This document shows positions 10,973 to 22,330 of a stretch of DNA of 64,000 bases, piece by piece. Source of the DNA: Bimastos eiseni (Eukaryota > Annelida > Clitellata > Crassiclitellata > Lumbricidae); the NCBI GenBank assembly GCA_959347315.1, contig OY365811.1, positions 43,707,072 to 43,771,071 of the forward strand, written 5' to 3'. The notes beneath the pieces were generated by a model. The model saw only the letters and a program-made list of their open reading frames with translations, was not told where the DNA came from and did not search any database. Made by a program: the position numbers and the translations under genes. How positions within the stretch are numbered: the stretch's first letter is position 1; each line of letters starts with the position of its first letter.

Positions 10973-11167
10973 TTACGCGACGCCTGCGATCGTTGAAAGA
11001 GCCTCCGCCAGAGGACGAGTCTTCTTGGTCAGGCAAATGACGTTGATCGCACGAAGCACTTGGCCTCTAGTCTTCAACCGATAGATGGCGACGACGACGA
11101 TAATGATGATGATGATGATGATGTCATTGTAATCGGATGATGACGAAGTCTTTGCTTTCTTTCTCAT
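10973..11167 (-). CDS. small hydrophobic ORF, uncertain
   Basis: A minus-strand ATG at 11165-11167 opens 64 codons: a basic/serine N-terminus (MRKKAKTSSSSDYND), about 16 hydrophobic residues (IIIIIIIIVVVAIYRL) and a C-terminus of ordinary composition (RGQVLRAINVICLTKKTRPL, ending IAGVA). The hydrophobic run comes from an ATC/GTC triplet repeat, which argues for chance. The last 33 codons have balanced codon use and look more like a true coding exon. The ATG context is weak (T at -3). No family recognised. It could instead be the terminal exon of a larger minus-strand gene. Confidence 0.25.
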   Translation of the reverse strand: MRKKAKTSSSSDYNDIIIIIIIIVVVAIYRLKTRGQVLRAINVICLTKKTRPLAEALSTIAGVA

Positions 11168-11230
11168 CAAGAAGGTGGTGAAACCGTCTGGAAAGCAGTG
11201 AATGGTCTCCTATTATAGAGGAAGCGTCGT

Positions 11231-11860
11231 TTGTTCGGTCATTGTGTAGCTACTGATGCAGTGGCGGCGTCTGCGGAAGCAGACGGAGATGGAGATGATG
11301 AGGAATGTCATGTCAAGAGATGGATGTCATCTCTCGCAGATTCAACTCTGGTCGATAAAGCGTTGAACTCATCACGAAACGCCAACAGCGTCCTTGAAGA
11401 ACATAAAGAAGTAGAAGAAGAAGGAGTAGGAGGAGAAGGAGGAGGTGAAGATGGAAGGACGGGCAAACCGAAAGAAATAAACGCAAGACAGAGGACACAG
11501 GACAGAAGAAACGAGATGAAGAAGGATCAAGAGAAAAATAGAAAGAAGATGGCAAGAGGAAGAGGAGGAGGAGGACGAAGAGGAATGGCACTGGAACAAT
11601 TTGAGAGCGACGTTCAAGCGACGATGAGACTCCTATTAACCATTTAGTTGCGATGCTTCGGTCGACAGCCCAACAGACGGCGACACTTCCTTCGTCGTCA
11701 TCATCCTCGTCATCGTCATCGTCGTCGTTCTGCGATGTCTTATGTAGGTCTAGTCAGCCAGTCAGGCGGCGGGTGCGTGAGTGTGTCTGACCGTCAAAAT
11801 GTCAAATTTGTAGGTTTAATTGTACGCAATAATAGAAGAAATTCTGAACAGAGATATTAA
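11231..11860. other. mixed sequence with a possible minus-strand terminal exon
   Basis: The plus strand is open from 11231 to 11647, but much of it is a GAAGAAGGAGGAG tract. On the minus strand a long pyrimidine tract ends in TTCTTCAAG at 11393-11401, and the following frame (LLAFRDEFNALSTRVESARD and on) runs to TGA at 11308-11310. That would fit a terminal exon with a helical peptide, but no partner exon is seen. Neither reading is established. Confidence 0.25.
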
Positions 11861-11864
11861 TAGA

Positions 11865-12090
11865 CGGAAGGACGGAGAGAGGCAGTAACGAAGGAAGACA
11901 GGGAGCGAGGGAAGGAGAAAAGAAAGAAAAACAGGGAGCGAGGGAAGGAGGAAAAGAAGGAAGACAGGAAGCGAGGGAAGAAGGAAAGGAAGGAAGCCAG
12001 GGAGCGAGAGAAGGAGGAAAGGAAGGAAGACAGGAAGCGAGGGAAGTAGGAAAGAAGGGAGGGAAGGATGGAGGAAGGCGAAAAGGACGG
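11865..12090. repeat. GGAAGGAGGAAA purine minisatellite
   Basis: About five degenerate units of 30-35 bp built on CAGGGAGCGAGGGAAGGAGGA on the plus strand. Confidence 0.85.
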
Positions 12091-12317
12091 TGAAGAGTGA
12101 GGTGAGAATTAACGGTTGCTGCTGCTGAGTGTCGTCATCTTCGCTAAGTCTTGTCGTAATTACTCGATGACGTCAGATCCGCTCGTAATCCTAGCGCCAT
12201 CTGTCGTCAAAATCCGAATCTTAGAACCTAGTTCCGGTGGAATTAGGTCGTCACCTGCGATAAGAGAACAGAAACTTCTTCTCTCAGTCACTCTATCTCT
12301 CTCTTTCGCTCACACTC

Positions 12318-12364
12318 TCATTCATTCATGCATTCATTCATTCATTCATTCATTCATTCATTCG
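12318..12364. repeat. (ATTC)n microsatellite
   Basis: About eleven copies of the tetranucleotide with one or two early interruptions. Confidence 0.95.
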
Positions 12365-12439
12365 CTTAGTCCTACATTGATCGCTTTCTGCTGATTGGTG
12401 TAGATGATGGAAATTCCGGTTCTTGAATAATGATTGCTT

Positions 12440-13160
12440 GGCATCCACTTGACCTAATTCTGGTGATCGAGAGAAAAAGATACAAGAGCCATTCCATACG
12501 GTTTTGACGAAGAGTTCGAACTTTGCATCAATCTTAAATGAGCGAAGCAAAATGCACAAGAATGTTACCCCACTATTTCTGTATTTCTGTGGAAATGCGC
12601 CATTAATGGACCCATCGAAGCTCTTGGGGGCATTTAGCATGTTAATACCACTTACAAAGACGGATCCTGAATCCATTTTGCCAAATATGTTCAAATCGGA
12701 TAAAAACATCAAAGGTTTTGTGATAGTTTGCATACTATGCAGAGGCTGTAGGAGTCTTGCAATCACTCCCAAAATTCATCTTTTAAACTGACTGCTTTTC
12801 CCTCTAACGAAAATGGATCAATGAGCACTTATCTACACATTGATACTAAGAAAATGAATTTGAAATGACTGGATGAAAATACACAAACACATTTCCCACA
12901 ATAGCCTCTATTTCTGTTGTGATGTGACAATAATGGCACCGAAGCTCTTTGGGGCAATCATCCGATTAGTATCACGTGTAAATACTTTTTCTGAATCCAG
13001 ACAAACCACATTATATTCAAATCGGACCAATTCATTCCAAGTTACAGCAGTTGACATATTTCACTTAGGCCGGAGAATGTTTTCTCTTTGATGAAACTCG
13101 ATATGTAGACCTTCAGTTTGGTACCAAGAAACAAACTTTTACATCAACTCGAAACGATTG
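12440..13160. repeat. two diverged copies of a ~380-bp unit
   Basis: Copy A (about 12540-12720) and copy B (about 12870-13045) align in direct orientation. Shared landmarks are AAAATGCACAAG / AAAATACACAAA, CTATTTCTGT, CGAAGCTCTTGGGGGCAT / CGAAGCTCTTTGGGGCAA, CTGAATCCA and TTCAAATCGGA. Spacing between copies is about 330-350 bp. Short frames run through both, but stops and lack of conservation argue against coding. This looks like a decayed satellite or dispersed repeat. Confidence 0.7.
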
Positions 13161-13920
13161 GACCAAAATTATTATCTCCAGATTCACTCAGTCGTTGTTT
13201 TCTTAGTGTTTGTGGTTATTCGCTGTGAATTCCGTTGAGTTTTAAGAGAGATATCAGACTAACGTGGGTTAACTCAGACCAACCGTTCGTTATCAGCCAA
13301 TAAAGAATGAATTGAATGCACTTACCAAGAAAGAAGGTTGTCGTTGGAATTGAAAGATGGAAGAGAGCGAAACAGAGGAGCGAGGATCGTATGTAGTCTC
13401 CTCCTCCCCTCATTCTCTCCATCCCAGTCATTCCACTTCGTCTTCAAAGGTTCAACGAAAGGTCACTCGTCACGCATCAGTGAACAAACTCCTCCTCCTC
13501 ATCATCATCATCATAATCCGCATCTGCACTCTCCTTCTCCTCGTCTTCTTTCATCCGTTGCAGATGATCGTCTTTCTAATTAATCGTCGCTGAATCCATT
13601 CTCCTTAAATCCAAATCGAAATCACGCTGCACAGTTTGTTTTTAATCGCGTAAAGAGACAGAGAGACAGAACCACAGACAGACAGGGACTGAAATTCTCC
13701 TTGTTAACGACACATTAATCCAGGCAGATGAATTGTCCATTCATGCGTCTTCTCTTCCCCCCTTTCAATCAAAGTTTTTCAATAAAACCCATTCAATCAA
13801 ATTCCTTCAATGAGAACATCTGTTTCTGAGACGAATCGCATTGACAGGCGCTACATAAATGCTCGTGTTGGTACATTCGACTGATGAGAATGAAAGTAGA
13901 TCGATTGTCATACAATCACT
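13161..13920. other. unrecognised stretch
   Basis: No recognised gene or element. It includes a CATCATCATCATAATC patch near 13500 and a CT-rich segment near 13400-13560. Confidence 0.3.
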
Positions 13921-13929
13921 GACGGCACC

Positions 13930-14240
13930 TCCTTTCTCACAGTCTGTCTGACTGTCGCTCTCTCTTTATGTCTGTCTCTCTCTATGTCTGTGTCTCTCTA
14001 TCTGTCTGTCTCTGTCTGTATCTGTCTCTCTGCCTCTCTATTGCTATGTCTTCTTCTGTCTCTGTGTTTGTCTCTTTCTGTCTCTCTATGTTTGTCTCTC
14101 TCTGTCTCTCCCTGTCTCTCTCTCTCTCTCTGTTTGTCTCTTTCTGTCTCTCCCCGTCTCTCTCTCTCTGTCTCCCTGTTTGTCTCATTGTGTCTCTCTG
14201 TGTCTCCGTGTCTTTGCTCTCTCTATCCAATCGTCACAGT
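13930..14240. repeat. TGTCTCTCTC microsatellite tract
   Basis: Irregular (TCTG/TCTC)n over 300 bp. Overlapping open frames in three registers encode only S/L/C/V strings. Confidence 0.95.
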
Positions 14241-14960
14241 CGTCACTGCTCACCTCTCAACCAACCTATTATGCCACTGCTGCTGCTGCTGCTGGACTAG
14301 ACACTACAGGAGCAACTGAAGCAGGTGCTTGCTATGTTGGCTTCAGCAGCAGACGACATCTGGAACATCAGATGAACGACGACGCTCAATATAAGCCATC
14401 GCATCAACTCCACATCGTCCTCCTCCTTCTCCTTCTCCTTCTCCTCCTTCTATTGAGTCCATCCCTCTGCCTCTCTCATTATCCTTCTATCTCTTCCTTC
14501 TTTCTTCTGCCTCTGTTTTCATCCTTCTGCCTTTCTCTTCAGCCTTGTGCTTCTCTCTTCATCCTTCTGCCTCCCTCTTCTTTCCTCTACTTCTCTCTTC
14601 GTCCCTCTGCCTCCACCTTCCAACTTCTTTCCTCTTCCGCTTAAAACTATGTGAGTCACCTCCTCCTCCTCATTATCCTTCTCCTCCTCCTACTCCACCT
14701 CCTATTCCTCCCTTTGCTCCTCTTTCGCCTGTGTTCCAGATCAAACGAATGATGAAAGTTCAGAGGGACTCATGATCATGCATCATCCATCCATCCATCC
14801 ATCCATCCAACCAGCTTCTTCTTCTTCCTTTTCTACTTCTTCTCCTTCTTCTTCTTTCTTGAGCTGCTGCTGCTGTGGGCGTCATGAAGTCATTGATGGA
14901 ATCATCTCTGGACCTCGCTTGGAACAGCAACAGTTGCTGCCACCCAACGCACAAGACAGC
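14241..14960. repeat. CTCCTTCTGCCTCT pyrimidine repeats with short unique island
   Basis: A unique island with a (GCT)n run (14275-14400) is followed by pyrimidine repeats of about 21-24 bp containing CTTCTGCCTCTCTCTTC (14400-14640), a CCTCCTCCTCC tract and (CATC)n at 14782-14808. Confidence 0.75.
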
Positions 14961-14969
14961 CAGACAGAC

Positions 14970-14973
14970 TGAG

Positions 14974-15010
<37 letters not shown>

Positions 15011-15425
15011 AGGGAGAGGGAGAGGGAGAGGGAGAGGGAGAGGGAGAGGGAGAGGGAGAGGGAGAGGGAGAGGGAGAGGGAGAGGGAGAGGGAGAGGGAG
15101 GGTGAGAGAGAGACAAAGAGAAGCAGACAGAGATAGAGACAGAGACAGAGACAGACACATAGACAGAGAGAAGTAGAGAGAAGAAGAGGGAGGCTGATGG
15201 AAGAAGACACAGGCAGAGGGAAGAAGAGAGACGGACAGACAGAGACAGACATGCAGAGTGACAGAGAGAAAGAGAAAGAGAGAGAGAAAGCAAGGGAAAG
15301 GGAGAGGAGAGAGAGGAGAGTTTCAATTAACCAGAGTGGGAGAGAGACAGAGAAAGGGAGAGACAGAGACAGAGAGACAGATACATATATATATATATAT
15401 TATATATATATATAGAGAGAGAGAG
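14970..15425. repeat. (GGGAGA)n and GAGACA microsatellites with (TA)n
   Basis: (GA)n at 14972-15000, about 16 near-perfect copies of GGGAGA at 15000-15098, irregular GAGACAGA to 15385, then (TA)n at 15386-15412. Both strands stay open through the array. Confidence 0.95.
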
Positions 15426-15511
15426 ACAGATATAGAGAAGCATAAATTTTGTTAATCATCTCCCCAGTCGTACTTCGAACTAATCTGTTCAATCCCTCTT
15501 TACAATAGTTG

Positions 15512-16018
15512 ATTAGGGGCCGTCCACATATTGCCTACGCAGCGAGGGGAGGGTGTTTGAAATTTCGACCATTTTGCGTAGGGGTGCGTATGGTGGGGAG
15601 GGGGAGATCCCGAGAATATGTAGGTACGCAAATATAAGTGTCTAATTATGACGTCCACAATACAGAATATGGAAATCAGAATTGTAAACCTAATCACAGA
15701 CTATAATCCTGCTTAATCAAGTTTATGTAGCATTAAAACGGTTTCAAATGCAAGTATTATTAGTGTTTTATTTCTTCATATCAGTTAACAAATTTAAGCT
15801 GTTAAATATGATGCTTAACAGAAATAAATAGTCTGTGGTAAAATCAATGTCCTGTGAATGTTTTTAGCTATTTTACCTTTGCAATGGGGTTGGGGGTGTG
15901 GGTAGAGCTCAAATGTACGTACGCATGGGGAGTGAGCCACGAAATGTACGCGATGCAACAGGGGGAGGGGGTCCAAAAATTAGATTTTTGCGTACGTAAT
16001 ATATGGATTGGCCATTAG
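15512..16018. mobile_element. MITE-like DNA transposon with GGCC…TATT ends
   Basis: The left end, GGGCCGTCCACATATTGCC, pairs with the right end read in reverse, ATGGCCAATCCATATATTAC. Both ends carry inward TACGCA/GTACGCA motifs and G-rich blocks for about 90 bp. ATTAG flanks both sides (15512-15516 and 16014-16018) and fits a 5-bp target duplication. No transposase frame is present, so it is non-autonomous. Superfamily unknown. Confidence 0.65.
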
Positions 16019-16140
16019 CTGATGACATTTATTTTACCGCTGGACTACTGTCATATTTGTTAAACATCATAATTATTTGCCAGCAAAAGTGTGTTAACTG
16101 TAATGAGGAAATAAAATATCACTATATATAAAGAGAGGAT

Positions 16141-16690
16141 CCTGTGTGTGCTTCTGACTGTCTGTTTGGCTATGCATTTGCACAGTTTTAGAGCTATTGA
16201 CTCGAAACCTTCACCGCTGGCTCGGTGAACACCAGTCCTGGGACACGCAATCGAGGAGTTGGTGAACCCGTCCTCTTCCTGGTCTCCAGGGCCAAAACCT
16301 GTCTCAGGACCCCCCTCAAGGAAAGTTTCTTGTTAGTCACCAGGATCGTGTCGACGAAACAACACCTCCTATACATTTGACGACATATGCACGTGATATC
16401 TCTCTGCCACACTTCTTATTTTACGGTTTAGGAGATATCCTGCAGTTAGCAGTAGTTGGCCATCGTCTGCACAGTGGGCATGTACTTTGTACGCATCACT
16501 GTCTATACACATTTCCGTTTATGCCTTTCCACACTTTTACAGCTATTCACTCGAAACCTTCGCCGTTCACTCGGGGAACACCTGGAACACCCAGTAGAGG
16601 GTTTGGTCAAACCTGCAGTCGCCGTCTTACTGCTCTACACAGCTAAAAACCTGTCTCAACCCGTGCGACGTCGGGTTCCCCAGCTAGTCG
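16141..16690. repeat. two diverged direct copies of a ~200-bp unit
   Basis: Copy A starts near 16150 and copy B near 16495. Both contain a CTGTCT…TTTGCACAGTTTTAGAGCT-like segment, CTCGAAACCTTCRCCG, CTCGG(T/G)GAACACC and AAAACCTGTCTCA. Spacing is about 345 bp. They look like tandem repeats of a dispersed element. Weak open frames cross them, but I do not call a gene. Confidence 0.7.
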
Positions 16691-17270
16691 ACTATAATGG
16701 CACTCATATTTACAAAGCTTTAATACTACATGAAATTGATAAAGCAGGAATGTAGACCGTGATTGGGTTTTAGTTCTGACTATAATATTCTTTATCTTAG
16801 GTCTTAACAATCTCAAAAGAATTTTATTTTATCAAAAAAATCAAAAACAAGATGTCAGTTGCACTTTAGAAGGAACAGATTAATTGTAAAAACTTTGTGT
16901 GGAAATGATGCTCGAAGCCATTCAAACACATTGCGAACCAAATGACATCGATTCTGAATCCTGCCTTTCATCAACAGACTTTGTCATAGAATCGGATGAT
17001 GATTTGGACATACATGCAAGTAGCCTACCTAACTTAAATTTCTTATTGTCAGGTTATTTATATAATATGAGTAGACTACGTCATAATTCTGAATTTCGTT
17101 TCCATACGTACGCAATCTGTCGATAATTCTTCCCCCCCCCTACTCTCCCCATATGCACCCATATGCAGATTCCCCCAAATAAGATCACGACCTCCCTCCC
17201 ATTCAGCGCACACGTGATGTTATATGGATAGACCAGTTGGTACATAACCCCTGATATTAAAGTCACAGAT
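16691..17270. other. AT-rich stretch ending in a second MITE end
   Basis: The sequence at 17088-17240 (ACGTACGCAA, a C-run, CATATGCACCCATATGCA, then GTTATATGGATAGACCA) resembles the right end of the 15512-16018 element. This suggests a related copy whose left end is unclear. A plus frame at 16902-17126 has acidic residues but no recognised domain. Confidence 0.4.
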
Positions 17271-18170
17271 AATATCTGCTTGAGAAGCTAGAAGGCGCCA
17301 CATAAAAACGTTTCGCAAGTGTCTTTTGTGCGTGTGCGTGTGTGTGTGTGGGGGGTAGAGATGTGGATCTTATTCTCGTTCTCTAGATGTTTTGTTCTTT
17401 GCTAAATTCGTTTTCTGCTTTCGATCCATCTCGGTATCATCGTCATCCGTTTAGCAGCAGCAGCAGCAGCCGAGAGGGTGCAGGGGTGGGTGGATTGAGT
17501 GCTCTAAACGAGGGTGGCGGGTGAGGGTGCGAGGTCATCGGTGAACGGGTCACGTTGTCTCACGACACTGACGATAAATGAAGTTAGTCATGACATGCAG
17601 TGGGATTGATTGGACAGAACGCAAACAACGAATAGCACATCTGTATCTGATGCTCGAGTTAAAATACTTAAAGCAAGAGAAAGAGGAGGATAGGGAGGAG
17701 GAGATGGAAGGAGAGTGGAACTGGAAGAATGGAAGAGCGGAAAGGGAGAGGAAAGAGATGATGAAAGAGAGAACGGTAAATAGACAAATATTCTGCGTTT
17801 TAAGGAAATTTGGTGCTTATTATCGGTAACTAGTGAAAGAAGTAGAGAGCGGTTGATTGGTTTGCAGAAGAGCTTCTGCCTTCTTCAACTCTTAAGCAGC
17901 GTTTTTCAGTCGATTCTTCTTCAGTATTTCGTACGGACAAATGGTGTCGATCAGCGATGTCAGTTTGCGCATTCTAATAGCGAAAGAGAATTAGGCGAGT
18001 ATTAGGCGGGAATTAGGCGAGAATGGGCCTATAATTCAGCCAATCAAATGATGGAAATGGCAGTTGCTGAGGTGGATTAAGAATGAAAGACTGCGTGTCA
18101 TAGAGACTGACAGACAGTCAGCCGGAAGAGGTGGGTGAAACGGATGGAAAAGAGATGGAAGAGCAGAGAT
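17271..18170. other. unrecognised stretch
   Basis: Contains (GTGT) at 17330-17350, (CAG)n at 17453-17470 and a short ORF at 17578-17829 (83 codons, ATG start). The second half of that ORF is a GAGGAG purine tract coding E/R/K. No domain is recognised and I do not support it as a gene. Confidence 0.3.
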
Positions 18171-18460
18171 GATAGAGAACGAGGAATTGAAAGGACGGAG
18201 AGAGGGAGGGAGGAGGGAGAGGGATAAGATGGAGCAATGGAAGGAGAACAATTCTTAAAGAAGTTCAAATGGAATGAATGGGAGATGGATTGACTGCCAG
18301 AGGGCAAACAGAAGGAGGAAGAGGGAGAAAGGGAAGAAGGAAGAGGGAGAAAGGGAAGGAGAAAGAGGAAGAAAGGGAAGGACGAAGAGGGAGAAAGGGA
18401 AGGAGGAAGAGGAAGAAAGAGAAGGAGGAAGAGGGAGAAAGGAAAGAACTCAAGGTGATA
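18171..18460. repeat. GGGAGAAAGGGAAGGAGGAAGA minisatellite
   Basis: Purine-only tract with roughly 22-28 bp units. The opposite-strand poly-S/P/L frames are artefacts. Confidence 0.9.
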
Positions 18461-19260
18461 TAAATGGGATGGAGTGGGCAACGGGTGAAGAAGGATGAGG
18501 AGGATGCTGGTTGTAGGGAGTATGGAGAACCATAAGGAAGAAGGAGAAACCGAGAAGGATGGACTGGATCATACTGTACAGTGTGCGGATGATGTTGGTC
18601 AAATGCGGAAGATATTAGCACCAGTAGCGAGGCATTCATTGATCGCTCGCTCGCTCTACATGCAATCCGATTTACTAAGCTATCCTTAGCCATAAATCAG
18701 ATTCAGAATCACCTGTCAACACACACACACACACACACAGACTGGCTTATAGACAGACAGACTGACAGAAAGACTGGCATTTAAACAGATAGATAAGACT
18801 AGCGCCAGAAAGCACTCCAAAACGGTCGAAGCGTTAATGCAACAAACAGTATTTTCTGTTTCTTATTATTTTTCGCATATTGAGCAGCATATAGCCTCCA
18901 ATCATGAACGTGTCACTTGATTTGTTCAATAAACGTTTAATCTTTGATAAGCAAAAGAATTAATAATTTTGGTAAAATCAGAGAGGGATAATGTCAGCTG
19001 AAATCTAAATCAGATTACGAGGATAACAACGCATCTCGTATATTGCAACTCACGAAGCATTGCTGATACATTTTAAAATGTTAATCTGTCATAAAATTAA
19101 ACGTTTGTTTTCAGTGCAGAATTCGGTGACAATAATAACATGGTAGGTCACTGCTTTCTGCTCCTAGAAAATCCTTCAGGTTTAGCAATGAAATCGTCAT
19201 AAAAATTTTCAATTTTTGAATTTTCACTCTAATTAAAGTCAGAAAACCAGAAATTTCAAT
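18461..19260. other. unrecognised stretch with (CA)n
   Basis: (CA)10 at about 18720-18739 and some GACAGACTG repeats. The rest is AT-rich unique sequence without recognisable content. Confidence 0.35.
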
Positions 19261-19264
19261 CATA

Positions 19265-19470
19265 GATCGCGAGGGAGAGCAAGGATAAGAGAGAGGAGAA
19301 AAGGGAAAGGAAACGCCTTCATATCCAGACAGAGGGACAGGAGAGGGAAAGGAGAGGAAAAGAAGATGGAAAGGAGAGGGAAGGGAGAGGGAAAGAAGAG
19401 TGAAAAGAGAGGAAAAGTGAGGGACAAGAGAGGGTAGGGAGAGGGAAAGGAGAGAGAAAGGAGAGGAGAC
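19265..19470. repeat. GGAAAGGAGAGG purine tract
   Basis: Degenerate 10-12 bp purine repeat. The minus-strand S/P/L/F frame is an artefact. Confidence 0.9.
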
Positions 19471-19627
19471 GACAAGTAGGAACCGTTTAAGGTTTGACCA
19501 CTCATGATGTTACTTGGTAATCGACAGGCAGGCAGACGGACAGGCAAACAGAATGGCAGGTAGAGGACATTGTCATCTGCTTTGTCCTACTGTAGTTCTG
19601 CAGCTGGCTTTGGATAGGTGACCGGAG

Positions 19628-20232
19628 AGTTTCGGCGCGGACAATTCGGCGTCTGGACAATTCGGCGTCTGGACAATTCGGCGACGGACAATTCGGCGTC
19701 GGACAATTCGGCGACGGACAATTCGGCCCCGGATGAGTTTGTAAGTGTATTTAGACCAGATGTCAGTATGTAGTAACTCACATTTTTAAAATATTCAGAA
19801 TGGGAGCGAAATAACATTCTCCACATTATCCAGCACATGTTTGACTTTTGCAGAGTCATAGTCAACACATAGGGGACCGTGTCACCTTCTAACTAGAGTA
19901 GTCCTCCACTGTAGAGAAAACTAAAGAATATTACATATAACATCGATTTCGGTTTCTCACTCACATAGTATTTACTAACGGCAGTAGAATTTATAAATCC
20001 ATGTCTTGATGTTACTGTACTCTTTAATTTCAATTACTCTAAGTCAATATTTTAGGACTGTGGTTTTCACCTGTCTCTATAATAACCAGACATATGCTGG
20101 ATAATATGGAGAACACTACTTCGCTTCCATTCTGAATATTCTAAAAATACCAGTTACTACCTACCAACATCTGGTCTAAATACACTTACAAAGTCATCCG
20201 TCGCCGAATTGTTCGGCGCCGAATTGTCCGGG
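19628..20232. mobile_element. non-autonomous DNA transposon, long inverted termini with GGACAATTCGGCG arrays
   Basis: The left terminus has six tandem copies of GGACAATTCGGCG (19638-19733), then TTTGTAAGTGTATTTAGACC, ATATTCAGAATGG and ATTATCCAGCA. The right terminus carries the same series inverted: TGCTGGATAATATGGAGAA, CCATTCTGAATATTC, GGTCTAAATACACTTACAAA and two CGCCGAATTGTYCGG copies. The inverted repeat is therefore about 150-200 bp, enclosing about 270 bp without a transposase. The target duplication is unclear. Superfamily unknown. Confidence 0.8.
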
Positions 20233-20319
20233 AACCCTATGGATGACCTTTGGCCAATAGATCAAACATCTGCTGTCAGTTTGGGTTACGAAGGGTAACG
20301 TCGTCGTTGCACTCTGAAA

Positions 20320-20560
20320 AGTGGGGGGGGGGGCATAATTAAAAAAATATTGCGCGGAGATATTGAAAAATGGGGTACACAAATTATCTTAACAAAAGTA
20401 ATCTTAAAAATCCATTGGATAAACATAAAAAGAACCGATTTGGGGGGCACTGAGCACTAAAACTGGGGGGCTTTGCCCTCCCAGTTTTGAAACTGGGGGG
20501 GGGGGGCAGTGCCCCCTGCTCCCCCGCTTGTTACACCCCTGCTCGACAAGGTCGTTACGG
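20320..20560. repeat. G-run/hairpin repeat, probable MITE or SINE piece
   Basis: Three poly-G runs of 9-12 are combined with an imperfect palindrome at 20459-20488 (AAAACTGGG… / …CCCAGTTTT). It is followed by GCAGTGCCCCCTGCTCCCCC and TTACACCCCTGCTCG. The arrangement is typical of a dispersed invertebrate repeat, but no full boundaries are visible. Confidence 0.5.
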
Positions 20561-20889
20561 TCCATCGCCCACTGTGAGTCTCTTTAGAAGTGTTGAGTTC
20601 AATCGACCGTTTATAGAAAATACCGATAAGATCCGGTGCCTATTACAGCCTTTGCAATTCTTCGCTTCAGAAAACTCCTTTCAACTGTCGACGTCATTTA
20701 TAACTGCCACGTCACAATCAGCAGCCGTTTATGACCATAATGCACTGCGCCGTTCATATGCTTCCGGTTGAAGTGCTTTCGGTCGAAGAGCTTCCGGTCT
20801 CTTCTAGATCTGGACGTGAGATGATAGATCAACTTTGACCCTAGTATGCGAATAATGAAGGCTATGGATCAACTGCATAAACGCGTAAA

Positions 20890-20955
20890 ACATGGATTTG
20901 ACGATGACGATGACGATGACGATGATGATGACGATGACGATGACGATGATGATAA
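20890..20955. repeat. (GATGAC)n microsatellite
   Basis: About 10 hexamer copies mixing GAC and GAT triplets. The frame reads poly-Asp. Confidence 0.95.
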
Positions 20956-21054
20956 TCATTTGTTGGAATTTTGTCCTATCGATCTTACGATATCGTTGAT
21001 AATTAACCGACCGAGAAATCGTGTCTGAAATAAAATGTAGCCATCGACCCAAGG

Positions 21055-21370
21055 CGAGCAGAAAGAGGAGGAGGAAGAGGAAGAAGTAAAGGAAGAGGAG
21101 GGCAAAATAAAGGAGGAGGAGAAGGAGGAAGAAGGAAAGGAGGAGAAAGTATGGATGGAAAGGAAAAGAAAGAGAAGGAAGAAATCGAGGAATGGGCGGA
21201 AGAGATCAAATGAGCATAATGATAGAAACGCAGTTGCGAAGGAGAATGGTGAATGGGAAAGAGGAGGGGAAGGCGGAGGAGGACCTGGAGGAGGAGGAGG
21301 AGGAGGAGGAGGAGGAGGAGGAGGAGGAGGAGGAGGAGTAGAAACAAGAGAAGGACGAAGAGGATGGTAG
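21055..21370. repeat. GGAGGA purine tract
   Basis: Degenerate GAGGAG tract with a pure (GGA)n run of about 15 copies at 21285-21338. Frames on both strands are repeat translation. Confidence 0.9.
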
Positions 21371-21779
21371 GGTTGCTGGAGATGAAGGGAGAAGGGGAGC
21401 AATGAATGGCGAGGCTGCACACTGCATCGTCTGCGTTCTTCGACTGGGTTCTGCTTTGTGTCTAAATGCTTAGCTTCTGAATTCCTATTTAGTCTACGAA
21501 TCGAAGCGATGCTCTTCCCTCCATCCTTCCCTCTCCCACCATGCACTACACCCGTTCTCCTTCCCTCTCCCAATATACACTCCACCCATTCTCCTTCCCT
21601 CTCCCAATATACACTCAACTCATTCTCCGTCCCTCTCCCACCATGCGCTCCACCCTTCGCTCCACCTCCTCTGCATCTGTCTCCCGTACATTCTCTCAGA
21701 CTCTTATCAAAGCAATCGTTTTGGCAATTGTCGCCCTCTTCCAACCAAACAAGACATCGATCGACAACCGACTACTGAC

Positions 21780-21977
21780 CATTGAAACTGACAGTCTCTG
21801 TCTCTGTCACTGTCTCTATCTCTGTCTCTCTGCCTGCCTGTCTGTCTGTCTGTCTGTTCCTCTGTTTCTGTCTATCTTTATCTCTGTCTCTGGGTTCTGC
21901 CGCCAATAAACAAAGACTTCTTTAGATCGATGCCAACCAATGATTCTAAGATCATTTGACAAATGGTGAACGGTATT

Positions 21978-22066
<89 letters not shown>

Positions 22067-22330
22067 GGATCTCTCTGTCTCTGTCTGTCTCTGTCTCTTG
22101 CTCTATGTCTATATCTCTTTCTCTGTCTGTCTCTGTCTCTGTCTGTCTGTCTCCCTCCCTCTCTCTGTCTCTCTCTGTCTCTCTCTGTCTCTCTGTCTCA
22201 CTCTCTGTCTCTTTTTCTTCTTCGTCGGCACTTCAACTCTTCTTTCCCGGCCACTCAGATCAAAATCCAGAGACACAAAGCAGAGAGACGCAGAGAAAGA
22301 AAGTAAGATAATGATATATATATATATAAA
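21780..22330. repeat. CTGT, GAGA, CAGA and TCTG microsatellite cluster
   Basis: (CTGT)n at 21830-21860, (GA)n at 21981-22014, (CAGA)n at 22015-22068 with about 13 perfect copies, then TCTGTCTC repeats to 22215 and (TA)n at 22314-22330. The switch from CAGA to its complement CTGT near 22069 makes this an inverted microsatellite pair. Confidence 0.95.

Noticed and set aside
12116..12394. 92-codon frame with signal-peptide-like start
   Set aside because: It begins at TTG rather than ATG and runs into (ATTC)n repeats.
20956..21744. 262-codon minus-strand frame
   Set aside because: Its central part is poly-Pro/Ser from GGAGGA repeats, and the ends show no domain.
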